Source: Chromatiales bacterium (GTDB lineage: Bacteria; Pseudomonadota; Gammaproteobacteria; Chromatiales; Chromatiaceae). From it: 64,000 nucleotides of DNA. The stretch lies in contig JANQLO010000085.1 in NCBI GenBank assembly GCA_028280505.1, positions 62,001 through 126,000 on the forward strand, read 5' to 3'. The stretch's first letter is position 1; every line of letters begins with the position of its first letter. Below the pieces are notes generated by a model. That model was not told where the DNA came from. It saw only the letters and a list, made by a program, of their open reading frames with translations, and did not search any database. Shown in pieces: positions 43,382 through 52,458 of this stretch. The translations under genes and the position numbers were made by a program.

Positions 43382-44227
43382 ATGGCGACTGAACGGTCGC
43401 CGGACGTCGATAGACCACCTGTGACCCAAACCGGCATGCGGTCCACATTCAAGCGAGACCGCGCCGTCACCGCGGTCTTACTGCTGCTGCTCATTGTTTA
43501 TGTATTTTCTTTTTGGGGACAAGCCGCTCGATTGCTCCCCCCACCGTTCGATACGTGGCACAACATCTATTTCAGGTTGTTGTCCGACCGGTGGTACGAC
43601 CTCACCGCAGGCTGGGTTTCATCAAGTGATGCCGCAGCGGTCTTCTGGGCCATAGAGGCCTATCTGCTGGGGTTTCTGCTCCCGATCGCCGTATTGCGCG
43701 CCACCGACAGGCATCCCGCCGACGTCGGCTTGCGCCGCCCCAAGAAAGGGACAACATGGCTTGGACTGGCCTTGGCCTCACCCGCCTTGCTGATCGGCAT
43801 TTATCTGAGTATCGCTACGGAAGATCCCTGGGCATCGGTTCTCTATGAAACGTTGGAACTCGCCGCCATGTTGCCGGAACACTTCATGGTGTTCGGTATG
43901 CTCGTTGCCGTGATGCTCCCCGGCAGACGCTTTGCCAGGGAGCATGCATTCAGTGAATCCGCCTCCCACCGACAATTCAAAACAGAATGGAAAAACCACC
44001 TGTCGCTGAATGCCCCCGAGATCACGGCAATCTGTGTCTCGGGCATCGTTTTCCAGCTCATTCATCTGGGGGTGCCTTCACTCGAAGTCCTCCTCGCACT
44101 GCCTGCCGGGCTTTTGTTCGCGTATGCGACAATCTGCACACGATCCATCTGGCCCGCGCTGATCGTTCACTGGGCGCTGAATCTGATCCCGATGACATGG
44201 ATGGGCATACAAAACCGCCTGTTTTAG
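43382..44227 (+). CDS. CPBP-family (Rce1-like) glutamic intramembrane protease
   Basis: A 281-residue polytopic membrane protein with about seven hydrophobic segments. It carries the spaced residues of the CPBP/Abi family: MLPEHFMVFG (Glu166, in place of the usual EExxxR), FQLIHLG (His228) and VHWALN (His263, Asn267). The first motif is atypical, with His instead of the second Glu and no Arg. Members of this family include CAAX-type proteases and several enzymes proposed to process C-terminal sorting signals. Its position 94 bp after the PEP-CTERM peptide gene suggests that peptide is a substrate. GAGGGGGGG precedes the ATG. Confidence 0.82.
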   Translation: MATERSPDVDRPPVTQTGMRSTFKRDRAVTAVLLLLLIVYVFSFWGQAARLLPPPFDTWHNIYFRLLSDRWYDLTAGWVSSSDAAAVFWAIEAYLLGFLLPIAVLRATDRHPADVGLRRPKKGTTWLGLALASPALLIGIYLSIATEDPWASVLYETLELAAMLPEHFMVFGMLVAVMLPGRRFAREHAFSESASHRQFKTEWKNHLSLNAPEITAICVSGIVFQLIHLGVPSLEVLLALPAGLLFAYATICTRSIWPALIVHWALNLIPMTWMGIQNRLF

Positions 44228-44248
44228 GAAACGGCTACGGGACACCCG

Positions 44249-44965
44249 ATGCCCTCGACTGACAATCGCTCGACACAACAACGCCATATCGACCATACAC
44301 GGTTCGAACTGGCGAAGTGGATCGCCATCGTCACCATGACCGTGGACCACTATGGAAAAATCGTCGACCCTTCGCTCTACGGCGAAACCAACGCGATCGG
44401 GCGCCTGGCCTTCCCTTTGTTTGCCTGGATCATCGGTTCACGCCTCGCCCTCGAACCGGGCCTGGCCGGACGTTATCTTTGGTATCTCGTGCCTTGGGCG
44501 ATCGTGACTCAACCGATCTATGTCTGGGTCGGTAAAAGCTGGGGTGAACCCAACATCTTTTTCACTTTGGCGGTCGGCGTCGCACTGAGCATGGCGGTTC
44601 GTGAGTGGCGAATCGACAAGTTCTTCGTATTCATTTCGATCACTACGCTCGCCTTCCTGCTGTGGGGAGCGAACTACGGCGTCTTCGGACTGTTCATCAT
44701 TCCCATCATCGCAAAACTCAATGCGCGCAATCCACAGTTGGGCGTATGGACCCTGGGACCGCTCGGCGTAATGGGTAACCTGATCGCACGCGCCCCCTAT
44801 GTCGGACCGGGCGCCATATGGGCACTGTTTGCCGGTATCGTCGCATGGGGGAGTGTTCGACTTCCTGTCCGCCTTCCGCGTATTCCCCGCCTGGCTTTCT
44901 ACGCCTACTATCCTGCCCACCTTTTGATCCTGTACGGCATCGCCGGATACGCACACCGTTTTTAG
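44249..44965 (+). CDS. TraX family membrane acyltransferase
   Basis: A 238-residue protein with seven or eight transmembrane segments matching the TraX family. TraX of F-like plasmids N-acetylates propilin. Diagnostic stretches are the N-terminal FELAKWIAIVTMTVDHYGKI, then GRLAFPLFAWIIGS near residue 50 and a C-terminal FYAYYPAHLLILYGI. It starts 21 bp after the CPBP gene on the same strand, with GGGACACCCG before the ATG. No conjugation genes are nearby, so this is a chromosomal TraX homologue. In context it could acetylate the N-terminus exposed on the processed 58-aa precursor; that is inference. Confidence 0.87.
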   Translation: MPSTDNRSTQQRHIDHTRFELAKWIAIVTMTVDHYGKIVDPSLYGETNAIGRLAFPLFAWIIGSRLALEPGLAGRYLWYLVPWAIVTQPIYVWVGKSWGEPNIFFTLAVGVALSMAVREWRIDKFFVFISITTLAFLLWGANYGVFGLFIIPIIAKLNARNPQLGVWTLGPLGVMGNLIARAPYVGPGAIWALFAGIVAWGSVRLPVRLPRIPRLAFYAYYPAHLLILYGIAGYAHRF

Positions 44966-45154
44966 TCGACAAGACAGGCAGACCATTTGGCAACACCATC
45001 GGACATCGGCATGGCGAACCGGCACAAACACACTGCACAACGGTGTCGGTACCGGACCTTGCCATTCGCTTGATTATGCAAACCCCACTTCACTTGCATC
45101 GCGCCGGCCATTATTCTGAGTACTTGGGTGTTCGCGAAACGGCTACGGCGACAG

Positions 45155-46477
45155 GTGAGTAAAAAAGAAAAGCAACAAGACGGCTTCGTCGACTGGTTCC
45201 GGCGCTCGTCCCCCTACATCCATGCACATCGCGGCAAGGTCTTCGTATTGTCGTTCGGCGGCGAGGCGCTGACCGATGAAGGCTTTGCCGATCTGATCCA
45301 CGACATCGCCCTGCTCAATGGCCTGGGGATTCGCCTGGTACTGGTGCCCGGCGCACGCCCGCAGATCGAACAGCGTCTCGCGGGCCGTGAGGCCGCCATG
45401 CAAGTCGTCGATGGCCTGCGGGTGACCGACGAGCAGGCATTGGCCTGCGTGAAGGATGCAAACGGCGCCGTCCGGGTCGAGATCGAGGCATTGCTGTCGA
45501 TGGGTCTGGCGAACTCGCCCATGGCCGGGGTACGCATTCGGGTCGGTTCCGGCAACTATGTCACCGCCAAACCGCTGGGCGTGATCGACGGTATCGATTA
45601 TCAACATACCGGCGAAGTTCGACGGGTCGATGCGCAGGCGATCCGCAATCTACTGGATACCGGCGGCATCGCATTGCTCCCCGCCCTCGGCTATTCGCCG
45701 ACCGGTGAGGTATTCAATCTCAGTGCCGCCGATGTGGCCGGTGCCGTCGCGGTGGCGCTCGGCGCAGACAAGCTGATCTTCCTGACCGAAAACAAGGCGG
45801 CCGACGGGCGCGGTCGCCTGATCAACAGCATGGTGCCGCGTGATGTCGACGCCCTGCTGGCAAGACGAAAACGCATGCCGGAGGAACTCTCACGGGTGCT
45901 GCAGAACGGCGCGACAGCCTGTCGCGGGGGCGTCAACCGCGTGCATATCCTCAATCGTCACGACGACGGTATTCTGTTATCGGAGCTTTTCACCCGCGAC
46001 GGTGCGGGCACGCTGATCACCGCCGAGCCGTATGAACTCACGCGCACCGCACGAATCGACGATGTCGGAGGCATCCTCGAACTCATCGAGCCGATGGAGG
46101 CCACCGGTGCCTTGGTGAAACGCTCGCGGGAACTCCTGGAACAAGAGATCAACCGTTTCACCGTGGTGGAGCGTGACGGCACGGTGATCGCCTGCGCCGC
46201 CCTTTACCCTTTTGATCATGCACGTCTGGCCGAACTCGCTTGTGTCGCGGTACACCCGGACTATCGCGCGGCCGGCCGCGGCGATGCGCTACTCGCCCAC
46301 ATCGAGGCCCGGGCCCGCACGGCGGGTATCGATGCCCTTTTCGTTTTGTCCACTCGGACAGCGCACTGGTTTCGCGAACGCGGTTTTGCCCAGGTGCCCG
46401 TCGAACGGCTGCCCAAAAGGCGGCGCGATCTGTACAACTGGCGCCGGGGTTCGAAGGTGTTTCTCAAACCGCTTTGA
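45155..46477 (+). CDS. argA: N-acetylglutamate synthase
   Basis: The first enzyme of arginine synthesis, acetylating glutamate. The 440-residue protein has an N-terminal amino-acid-kinase domain (HRGKVFVLSFGGEALTDEGF, VLVPGARPQIEQRL) that usually binds arginine for feedback control, and a C-terminal GNAT acetyltransferase domain (from about 290, with VAVHPDYRAAGRGDALLAHIE as the acetyl-CoA loop). The GTG at 45155 (VSKKEKQQDGFVDWFRRSSPYI) aligns with the start of E. coli ArgA, which has 443 residues; the longer GTG at 45128 adds nine residues. It is a single gene, with arginine steps argD, argF and argE elsewhere in the window. Confidence 0.95.
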   Translation: MSKKEKQQDGFVDWFRRSSPYIHAHRGKVFVLSFGGEALTDEGFADLIHDIALLNGLGIRLVLVPGARPQIEQRLAGREAAMQVVDGLRVTDEQALACVKDANGAVRVEIEALLSMGLANSPMAGVRIRVGSGNYVTAKPLGVIDGIDYQHTGEVRRVDAQAIRNLLDTGGIALLPALGYSPTGEVFNLSAADVAGAVAVALGADKLIFLTENKAADGRGRLINSMVPRDVDALLARRKRMPEELSRVLQNGATACRGGVNRVHILNRHDDGILLSELFTRDGAGTLITAEPYELTRTARIDDVGGILELIEPMEATGALVKRSRELLEQEINRFTVVERDGTVIACAALYPFDHARLAELACVAVHPDYRAAGRGDALLAHIEARARTAGIDALFVLSTRTAHWFRERGFAQVPVERLPKRRRDLYNWRRGSKVFLKPL

Positions 46478-46636
46478 AAGCGGAACCAAAGGCCCGGGCG
46501 GGCTTAGTACGCACCGCGGTGGGCCTCGCCGAACGGGTTTTGCGCCGTTATGGTGCTAAAAAACGCGAAAACTGGCGGTTTTTCCATGGCATGGCGATTG
46601 CGTATGTTTACTCACCCAACCCGGGGAGGAAGACCG

Positions 46637-46780
46637 ATGCCATACCGGAAACACCAGGTTAAAGCCGTCGCCCAGCAGCGTGACCATCATCGTCAGATGC
46701 TGCTCGCCGTTTTGTATTTCTGCGGTGTCGTATTGTTGATCAACGCCTGGTTGGTCAGCCAGCAGGTCGGCGGCTTCTAA
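46637..46780 (+). CDS. 47-aa single-span membrane protein, unrecognised
   Basis: A small protein I do not recognise. It is supported by a strong ribosome binding site (GGGGAGGAAG, about five bases from the ATG). The basic N-terminus is KHQVKAVAQQRDHHRQ, then one transmembrane segment MLLAVLYFCGVVLLINAWLV and a short periplasmic end. The topology would be Nin-Cout. It lies alone between argA and a convergent lysR gene. Small membrane proteins like this often modulate a larger complex, but there is no specific evidence here. Confidence 0.65.
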   Translation: MPYRKHQVKAVAQQRDHHRQMLLAVLYFCGVVLLINAWLVSQQVGGF

Positions 46781-46800
46781 GTCACCCGACGTCGCCGCGT

Positions 46801-47709
46801 TCAGGTATCGGGTACCTGTTCGCGGATCAGTTTGATGAAAGCCTCGGCAACCGGATTGTCGAGGTTCGCCCGTGTGCGGGCGATCCACAACGTTCGCTTT
46901 ATGCGTAAACCTTCGATCCGTATCGGATGCAGTTCACCGGCGGCAATCGCCGCGGCCACGGCAAAATGCGGCAAAAAACTCACGTGTCGACCGCGATCGA
47001 GCATCTCGACGATGGTATCGGTGGAACCCACTTCCATCGCAATCGGCAGCTCGTCGATACCGATATCCGCCAATGTGCGATCCAGGGTGATGCGCATGGA
47101 CGATTCGCGCTCGCGCAGCACATAGGTCAGCTGAGGAAGCTCGGCCAGCGCGATCTGATCGCTGCCGCCCAGGACATGGTGCGGTGCACAGACCAATATC
47201 AACTCGTCATCCAGCCAACGTTGTACCAGCACATCGGGATGATCCGGCTGAATCTCGGTCAGGGCGAGATCGGCCAGACCGGTCGCGAGTCGGGTGTGGA
47301 TACTGCGACTGTAACCGACACGGCTGTCGATACGATAGTCCGGGTAGGCATCCGAGAAAGCCAGCAATAACTCCGGCAAGAGTTGTTCGCCGATCGACTG
47401 GGTAACCGCCAGACGCAGACGGTTGCGCCCGGCTCTGAGTTGGTTCAGATCGCTCAACAATTCGACCTGATGGTCCATGACGAGGCGCGAAAAGGCGTAG
47501 ACCCGCTCGCCCGCGGTGGTCAGACGCAGTCGGCCGGCTTCACGCACCATCAACTCAATGCCGAAACAGCGCTCCAGGGCACGCAATCGCTTGGTGACCG
47601 CCGGCTGACCGACGTTCATCGCCCGTCCCGCCTCGGCCACCCCGCCGCGCTCCACAATCTCACGCAGGGTCGCCAAGGCTTTCAGGTCGGGCAGGCTTTT
47701 ATATTCCAT
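46801..47709 (-). CDS. LysR family regulator, divergent from an SLC13 permease
   Basis: A 302-residue LysR-type regulator. The helix-turn-helix (about residues 8-65) reads LKALATLREIVERGGVAEAGRAM and PAVTKRLRALERCFGIELMVREAGRLRLTTAGE. The effector domain starts near LRLAVTQSIGEQLLPEL. It is similar in layout to CysB/CbbR-like regulators. The ATG at 47707-47709 has no clear Shine-Dalgarno sequence. The intergenic region towards the SLC13 permease contains two identical dyads (47729-47769) beginning 20 bp upstream of its own start, the expected arrangement for autoregulation and control of the permease. Confidence 0.92.
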   Translation of the reverse strand: MEYKSLPDLKALATLREIVERGGVAEAGRAMNVGQPAVTKRLRALERCFGIELMVREAGRLRLTTAGERVYAFSRLVMDHQVELLSDLNQLRAGRNRLRLAVTQSIGEQLLPELLLAFSDAYPDYRIDSRVGYSRSIHTRLATGLADLALTEIQPDHPDVLVQRWLDDELILVCAPHHVLGGSDQIALAELPQLTYVLRERESSMRITLDRTLADIGIDELPIAMEVGSTDTIVEMLDRGRHVSFLPHFAVAAAIAAGELHPIRIEGLRIKRTLWIARTRANLDNPVAEAFIKLIREQVPDT

Positions 47710-47728
47710 ATGGGAATGTTAGCGGTTC

Positions 47729-47769
47729 GGTATTCATTAGCAATACCAGTGGTATTACCGCAGAATACC
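47729..47769. promoter_or_regulatory. Twin LysR-type operator dyads
   Basis: GGTATT-N7-AATACC occurs twice, at 47729-47747 and 47751-47769. The central AATACC-AGT-GGTATT (47742-47756) forms a third palindrome between them. Centre-to-centre distance is 22 bp, about two helical turns, as expected for a LysR tetramer on recognition and activation sites. Confidence 0.8.
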
Positions 47770-47965
47770 GTTAAGTTTACGAGTTACCGATGGCTTAAGT
47801 CGCATTCTCTGCGACAAGTTCCAGCCGACACCGGTTTCCTGAACGGAATTTTACCCGACATAGGGTCCGCACTCCCGACGATCTACGGTCAGACGGGAGA
47901 GGCCGTCTTGTGGCGGCACCGGCTTGTTGAAAATAGGCCATATCGAATTTTAACGAGGTATTCGC

Positions 47966-49978
47966 ATGAGTAATGCATCCGAACAGACGGCACCGGCGGC
48001 CAATGCCGCACCGGACGCAGAACCCGCGCCTTCGCCGAGCTTCAAGGTGAACTGGAAGCAGGTCATCGCCGCGTTGTTGTTCGCATTGCTTGCGCTATAT
48101 GTCTCGACCGTGGTGCCAACCGTCGAGATCGCCTGGGTCAGCGCGATCCTGCTGCTGACCATCTACCTGTTCGCCTTCGAGGTCGTCGGGGTCGACGTGG
48201 CGGCGGCAAGCGTCATGGTCATTCTCGGCCTGACCTCGTTGTTCGCGCCGGTCATGGGCCTGAGCGCGGGACTGGTCGATAACAATCATCTGTTCGACGG
48301 TTTCGCCTCCAATGCCGTGATCTCGATCATCGCGGTCATGATCATCGGTGCAGGACTGGACAAAACCGGCATCATGTCCAAGGTCGCGGCCTTCATCCTC
48401 AAGGTAGGCGGTACCACCGAAACCCGCATCATCCCGATCATCTCCAGTACCGTCGGCGTGATCTCCTCGTTCATGCAAAACGTCGGCGCCGCGGCACTCT
48501 TTCTACCGGTCGTCTCGCGTATCTCGTCACGTTCAGGCCTGCCGATGTCGCGCCTGCTGATGCCCATGGGTTTTTGCGCCATTCTCGGCGGCACCATGAC
48601 CATGGTTGGATCCAGTCCGCTGATCCTGCTCAACGATCTGATCCTGACATCCAACAAGGCCCTGCCGGCCGAGCAACAGATGGAGACTTGGTCGCTGTTC
48701 TCCGTCACCCCGATCGGCATCGCGATGATTATCGCCGGCGTGGTCTATTTCGTTGTCGCCGGCCGCTTCGTACTGCCGACGAGTAGCAAGGCCGGCCCGA
48801 GCAAGGACAGCGCCATGGCCTATTTCCGCGACATCTACGATCTGGACTACGAGTTGTTCGAGGTCGAGGTGCCGGCCGGGAGCGAATTGATCGGCAAGAA
48901 CCTCGACGACGTCGAACATTCCGACCGCGTGCGGGTGATTGCATCCGCCAGCGGGGGATCCTTGAAATACGGTCCCGGGAACATCTCACGCGATACCGAC
49001 ATCAACGAAGGCAGCGTGCTCGGCATTATCGCGTCACCGCAACACCTGCTGGCCTTCGTCGACAAGTACGGACTCGATCTGCACAGCAGCATCAAGGTGC
49101 TGGGCGAGATCCTGTCCGCGACCAAATCCGGGGTTGCCGAGGTCGTCATTCCGCCGAGTTCCAACCTGGTCGGCAAGAGCGCACGCGACGTCTGGCTACG
49201 CAAGGTCCACGGCATCGCCACGGTCGCCTTGCACCGCGACGGCGAAACCATGCGTGAAGGCGACAATATTCGCGACATTCCGTTCCAAGGCGGCGACACC
49301 CTGATCGTGCATACCCAGTGGGATGCGCTGGCACGATTGCAAAAAGACCGCAACTTCGTAGTCGTTACCACCGAATTCCCACACGAGGAATTGCGTCCGC
49401 AGAAGGTCCTGCACGCCGGCGTGTTCTTCGCCATCGCGCTTGGCCTGGTGTTGTTTACCGACCTGCGACTGTCCGTTGCATTGCTAACCGGCGCCATGGG
49501 CATGATCCTCGCCGGTGTGCTCAAGATCGACGAGGCCTATCAGGCCGTCAGTTGGAAAACCGTGTTCCTACTGGCTTCGCTGATCCCGCTCGGTCTGGCG
49601 GTCGAAACGTCGGGAACGGCGAAATGGATCGCCGACCAAACACTGATGGTGGTCGGCGATATGCCGATCTGGGTCATCCAACTCGCCATCGCGATACTCG
49701 CCACCTTTTTCACGCTGGTGATGTCGAACGTCGGTGCGACCGTGCTGCTGGTGCCGCTGGCGGTCAATATTGCAATCGGTGCCGGCGCCAATCCGGCGGT
49801 GTTCGCGCTGACCGTGGCACTGGCCACCTCGAACTCCTTCCTGATCCCGACCCATCAGGTCAACGCCCTGATCATGGGCCCGGGCGGCTACCGCGTACCG
49901 GACTTCATGCGGGCGGGCGGCATCATGACGGTACTGTTCCTGGCCGTGCTGATGATCATGATGAACCTGGTGTTCTGA
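47966..49978 (+). CDS. SLC13-family anion permease with TrkA-C domains
   Basis: A 670-residue membrane transporter. About five to six N-terminal transmembrane segments are followed by a cytoplasmic central part (about 280-480) with two RCK-C/TrkA-C-like domains (VEVPAGSELIGKNLDDVEHSD and VVIPPSSNLVGKSARDVWLRK), then the second membrane half. Family motifs include FMQNVGAAALFLPV and the matching VMSNVGATVLLVPLAV near the C-terminus. This layout is that of sulfate or other dicarboxylate/anion:Na+ symporters (SLT type). GAGGT precedes the ATG. Control by the divergent LysR regulator is likely. In a sulfur oxidiser sulfate or sulfite is a plausible but unproven substrate. Confidence 0.9.
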   Translation: MSNASEQTAPAANAAPDAEPAPSPSFKVNWKQVIAALLFALLALYVSTVVPTVEIAWVSAILLLTIYLFAFEVVGVDVAAASVMVILGLTSLFAPVMGLSAGLVDNNHLFDGFASNAVISIIAVMIIGAGLDKTGIMSKVAAFILKVGGTTETRIIPIISSTVGVISSFMQNVGAAALFLPVVSRISSRSGLPMSRLLMPMGFCAILGGTMTMVGSSPLILLNDLILTSNKALPAEQQMETWSLFSVTPIGIAMIIAGVVYFVVAGRFVLPTSSKAGPSKDSAMAYFRDIYDLDYELFEVEVPAGSELIGKNLDDVEHSDRVRVIASASGGSLKYGPGNISRDTDINEGSVLGIIASPQHLLAFVDKYGLDLHSSIKVLGEILSATKSGVAEVVIPPSSNLVGKSARDVWLRKVHGIATVALHRDGETMREGDNIRDIPFQGGDTLIVHTQWDALARLQKDRNFVVVTTEFPHEELRPQKVLHAGVFFAIALGLVLFTDLRLSVALLTGAMGMILAGVLKIDEAYQAVSWKTVFLLASLIPLGLAVETSGTAKWIADQTLMVVGDMPIWVIQLAIAILATFFTLVMSNVGATVLLVPLAVNIAIGAGANPAVFALTVALATSNSFLIPTHQVNALIMGPGGYRVPDFMRAGGIMTVLFLAVLMIMMNLVF

Positions 49979-50044
49979 TCTTCCATTGATCCCACCGGCA
50001 CCCGCCCGGGTGCCGGCGATCCAACAACAGCTTACGGAGGTACG

Positions 50045-51487
50045 ATGTCCATCGTAGCCCTACACCTGCGTGACCGTTCGACAGGCAACACCTTTGCTTC
50101 GCGCCTGCTTTCGATGTCTTTGTCGACCTTGCTTCCGGGTTTCGCTCACGCCGGCAGCGGCCCGGCACTCGACCTGACCGGACACTGGGTCGGTATTGTC
50201 GGTATCGTCATTTTCGTAACCGCTTATCTGTTGGTCATGGCGGAAGAGTTCACCGAATTGCGCAAATCCAAGCCGGTGATCCTTGCGGCCGGCCTGATGT
50301 GGGCGCTGGTCGCTTGGGTCTATCAGGATCATGGCCTGGACGGCGCAGCCGGCGAGGCATTGCGTCACAACCTGCTCGAATATGCCGAACTGATGCTGTT
50401 TCTCTTGGTGGCGATGACCTATGTCAATGCCATGCAGGAGATGAACGTCTTCGAGGCCTTACGTTCACGCCTGGTATCCGGCGGTTTCGGTTTTCGCCGC
50501 CTGTTCTGGATCACCGGCGGCCTGTCGTTCGTGATCTCGCCGATCGCCGACAATCTGACCACGGCTTTGTTGATGTCCGCCGTCGTGCTGGCGGTCGCCG
50601 GCGGCAATGCGCGCTTCATATTACTGGCCTGTATCAACATCGTGGTCGCGGCAAATGCAGGCGGAGCCTTCAGTCCGTTCGGTGATATCACCACCCTGAT
50701 GGTCTGGCAGAAGGGCATGGTCGATTTCACCGGCTTCTTCGCGCTTTTCCTGCCGGCACTGGTCAACTATCTGGTACCCGCGCTACTCATGCACTTCGCG
50801 GTACCGAACGAACATCCAAAGGCATACGACGACACCGCGCATATCGACCGCGGCGGCAAACGTATCGTCGTCCTGTTCCTATTGACCATCGTCACCGCCG
50901 TGTCTTTCCACACCTTCCTGCATCTGCCGCCGGTGATCGGCATGCTCACCGGTATGGGTTACTTGGGATTATTCGGTTACTACCTGAAGATGACCGCCGG
51001 TCGCCAGCCGACCAAGGCCAGCAGCGGCGACATCGGCGACGTGGTGCCCTTCGATGTCTTTCGACCGGTCGCACGCGCGGAATGGGATACCCTGTTTTTC
51101 TTCTACGGTGTCGTTGCCTGTGTCGGCGCACTGGGCTTCATGGGCTATCTCGCACTCGCATCCGAACTCATGTACGCCGAATGGGGTGCGACCGATGCCA
51201 ATATCGCCGTCGGCCTGCTCTCGGCCGTGGTGGACAACATACCGGTCATGTTCGCGGTGTTGTCGATGCAGCCCGACATGTCGCTCGGCCAATGGCTGCT
51301 GGTGACCCTGACCGCCGGCGTCGGCGGCTCCCTGCTATCCATCGGCTCGGCCGCCGGGGTGGCCTTGATGGGACAGACACGCGGCTACTACACCTTCTTC
51401 GGTCATCTGAAGTGGGCACCGGCGATCGCCGCAGGTTATGCCGCGAGCATCGCGGTCCACTTCTGGCTCAATGCGGCAACCTTCTGA
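50045..51487 (+). CDS. nhaD: Na+/H+ antiporter, NhaD type
   Basis: A 480-residue inner-membrane antiporter of the NhaD/ion-transporter superfamily, exporting Na+ in exchange for protons; typical of marine and haloalkaliphilic gammaproteobacteria. An N-terminal hydrophobic leader is followed by about eleven or twelve transmembrane segments. Conserved blocks are ISPIADNLTTALLMSAV, NIVVAANAGGAFSPFGDITTLMVWQ in parts, and GLLSAVVDNIPVMFAVLSM. GGAGGTACG precedes the ATG. It follows the SLC13 permease by 66 bp on the same strand, so a sodium-coupled permease and a sodium exporter may be co-expressed. Its stop lies 2 bp from the stop of the convergent binding-protein gene. Confidence 0.93.
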   Translation: MSIVALHLRDRSTGNTFASRLLSMSLSTLLPGFAHAGSGPALDLTGHWVGIVGIVIFVTAYLLVMAEEFTELRKSKPVILAAGLMWALVAWVYQDHGLDGAAGEALRHNLLEYAELMLFLLVAMTYVNAMQEMNVFEALRSRLVSGGFGFRRLFWITGGLSFVISPIADNLTTALLMSAVVLAVAGGNARFILLACINIVVAANAGGAFSPFGDITTLMVWQKGMVDFTGFFALFLPALVNYLVPALLMHFAVPNEHPKAYDDTAHIDRGGKRIVVLFLLTIVTAVSFHTFLHLPPVIGMLTGMGYLGLFGYYLKMTAGRQPTKASSGDIGDVVPFDVFRPVARAEWDTLFFFYGVVACVGALGFMGYLALASELMYAEWGATDANIAVGLLSAVVDNIPVMFAVLSMQPDMSLGQWLLVTLTAGVGGSLLSIGSAAGVALMGQTRGYYTFFGHLKWAPAIAAGYAASIAVHFWLNAATF

Positions 51488-51489
51488 AC

Positions 51490-52404
51490 TCAGCCGCCGC
51501 CTACGCTCACGGCAGGGCGGGGTTCGCCCCCACGATCGAGGCCGTGATAGCTGTAGATTTCGGCAACCCTGCGGCTATCGAGATAATCAAAGAACTTCTG
51601 TGCCATCGATCCGGCGTCCTTATGCAGCGCGGCAAGCGCCTCGCTGCAACCTTCCAGGCCAAGAAGATCATGTTCGGCGTCTTCCGGCGTCAGTTCGACA
51701 CGCTCGAACAAATCCGGAAAGATTCGACAATAACGCAGGGCCAGATGGGTATAGACGACCGCGACATCGACCCGTCCTTCGGCGACCGCGGTCGGTGCCT
51801 CACGATGATGGATACATTCTCCGTACGTTAAACGACCGTTTGCCGGATCGAGAAAATCGTCCTCGATGTCCCATGCCGCGGCGACGCGACGCAAGGTGTC
51901 GGCATAACCCTGGTAACTCACGCCCTCGGTCTCGGGATTGGAGATGAACAGGCGCACATCGTCACGCGCCAAGTCGAGAATGCTGTGTATGCCTTTGGGG
52001 TTGTCTTTGGCGACCAGCAACATGCTGCCGCGCCCCCGGGCAAACGGCTTGGCCGCTCCGAAATCCGAATGATCGTCGAGTTTCGCAAAAAACGGGGGCG
52101 GCCCGATCAGGATATCCGGATCGACGGTCAACACCAGGTTACCCATACGTAACTGACGGTCCCGCAGAATCAATGCGTTCACCGAAGGCGGCACCGTCGA
52201 ATAGAACACCGTGGCCTTGGGCCGGTCGGCGACAAAGCCGGCCACGGTCTCGTTCAAGGCCATGTGGTGATTGCCGTCCGACAGGATGACGATACCCGCG
52301 TTGACCGGGTCACCGTGAAAATCCAGGCAAAGATTCGACCCCGCCTGATGCCATTGATTTGCCGCATCGCGATGGGACACGGCCTCATCGGGCCAATTCA
52401 GCAT
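51490..52404 (-). CDS. Substrate-binding-domain protein without a signal peptide
   Basis: A 304-residue protein with the fold pattern of ABC-type periplasmic binding proteins (NAGIVILSDGNHHMALNETVAGF, VLTVDPDILIGPPPFF, LLVAKDNPKGIHSILDLARDD, RVDVAVVYTHLALRYC), but with no export signal at the ATG (52404, MLNWPDEAVSHRDA), which has GGGGAGA upstream. A cytoplasmic binding domain could act as a ligand sensor or a carrier for the neighbouring enzyme. It is the third gene of the run DASS transporter, DUF3604-type protein, binding protein on the minus strand. No ABC permease is nearby. Ligand unknown. Confidence 0.7.
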   Translation of the reverse strand: MLNWPDEAVSHRDAANQWHQAGSNLCLDFHGDPVNAGIVILSDGNHHMALNETVAGFVADRPKATVFYSTVPPSVNALILRDRQLRMGNLVLTVDPDILIGPPPFFAKLDDHSDFGAAKPFARGRGSMLLVAKDNPKGIHSILDLARDDVRLFISNPETEGVSYQGYADTLRRVAAAWDIEDDFLDPANGRLTYGECIHHREAPTAVAEGRVDVAVVYTHLALRYCRIFPDLFERVELTPEDAEHDLLGLEGCSEALAALHKDAGSMAQKFFDYLDSRRVAEIYSYHGLDRGGEPRPAVSVGGG

Positions 52405-52458
52405 CGTTTCGTCTCCCCGAAGCAGTGGCGGCGATTGCATGCTGCCGGACTATAGACC

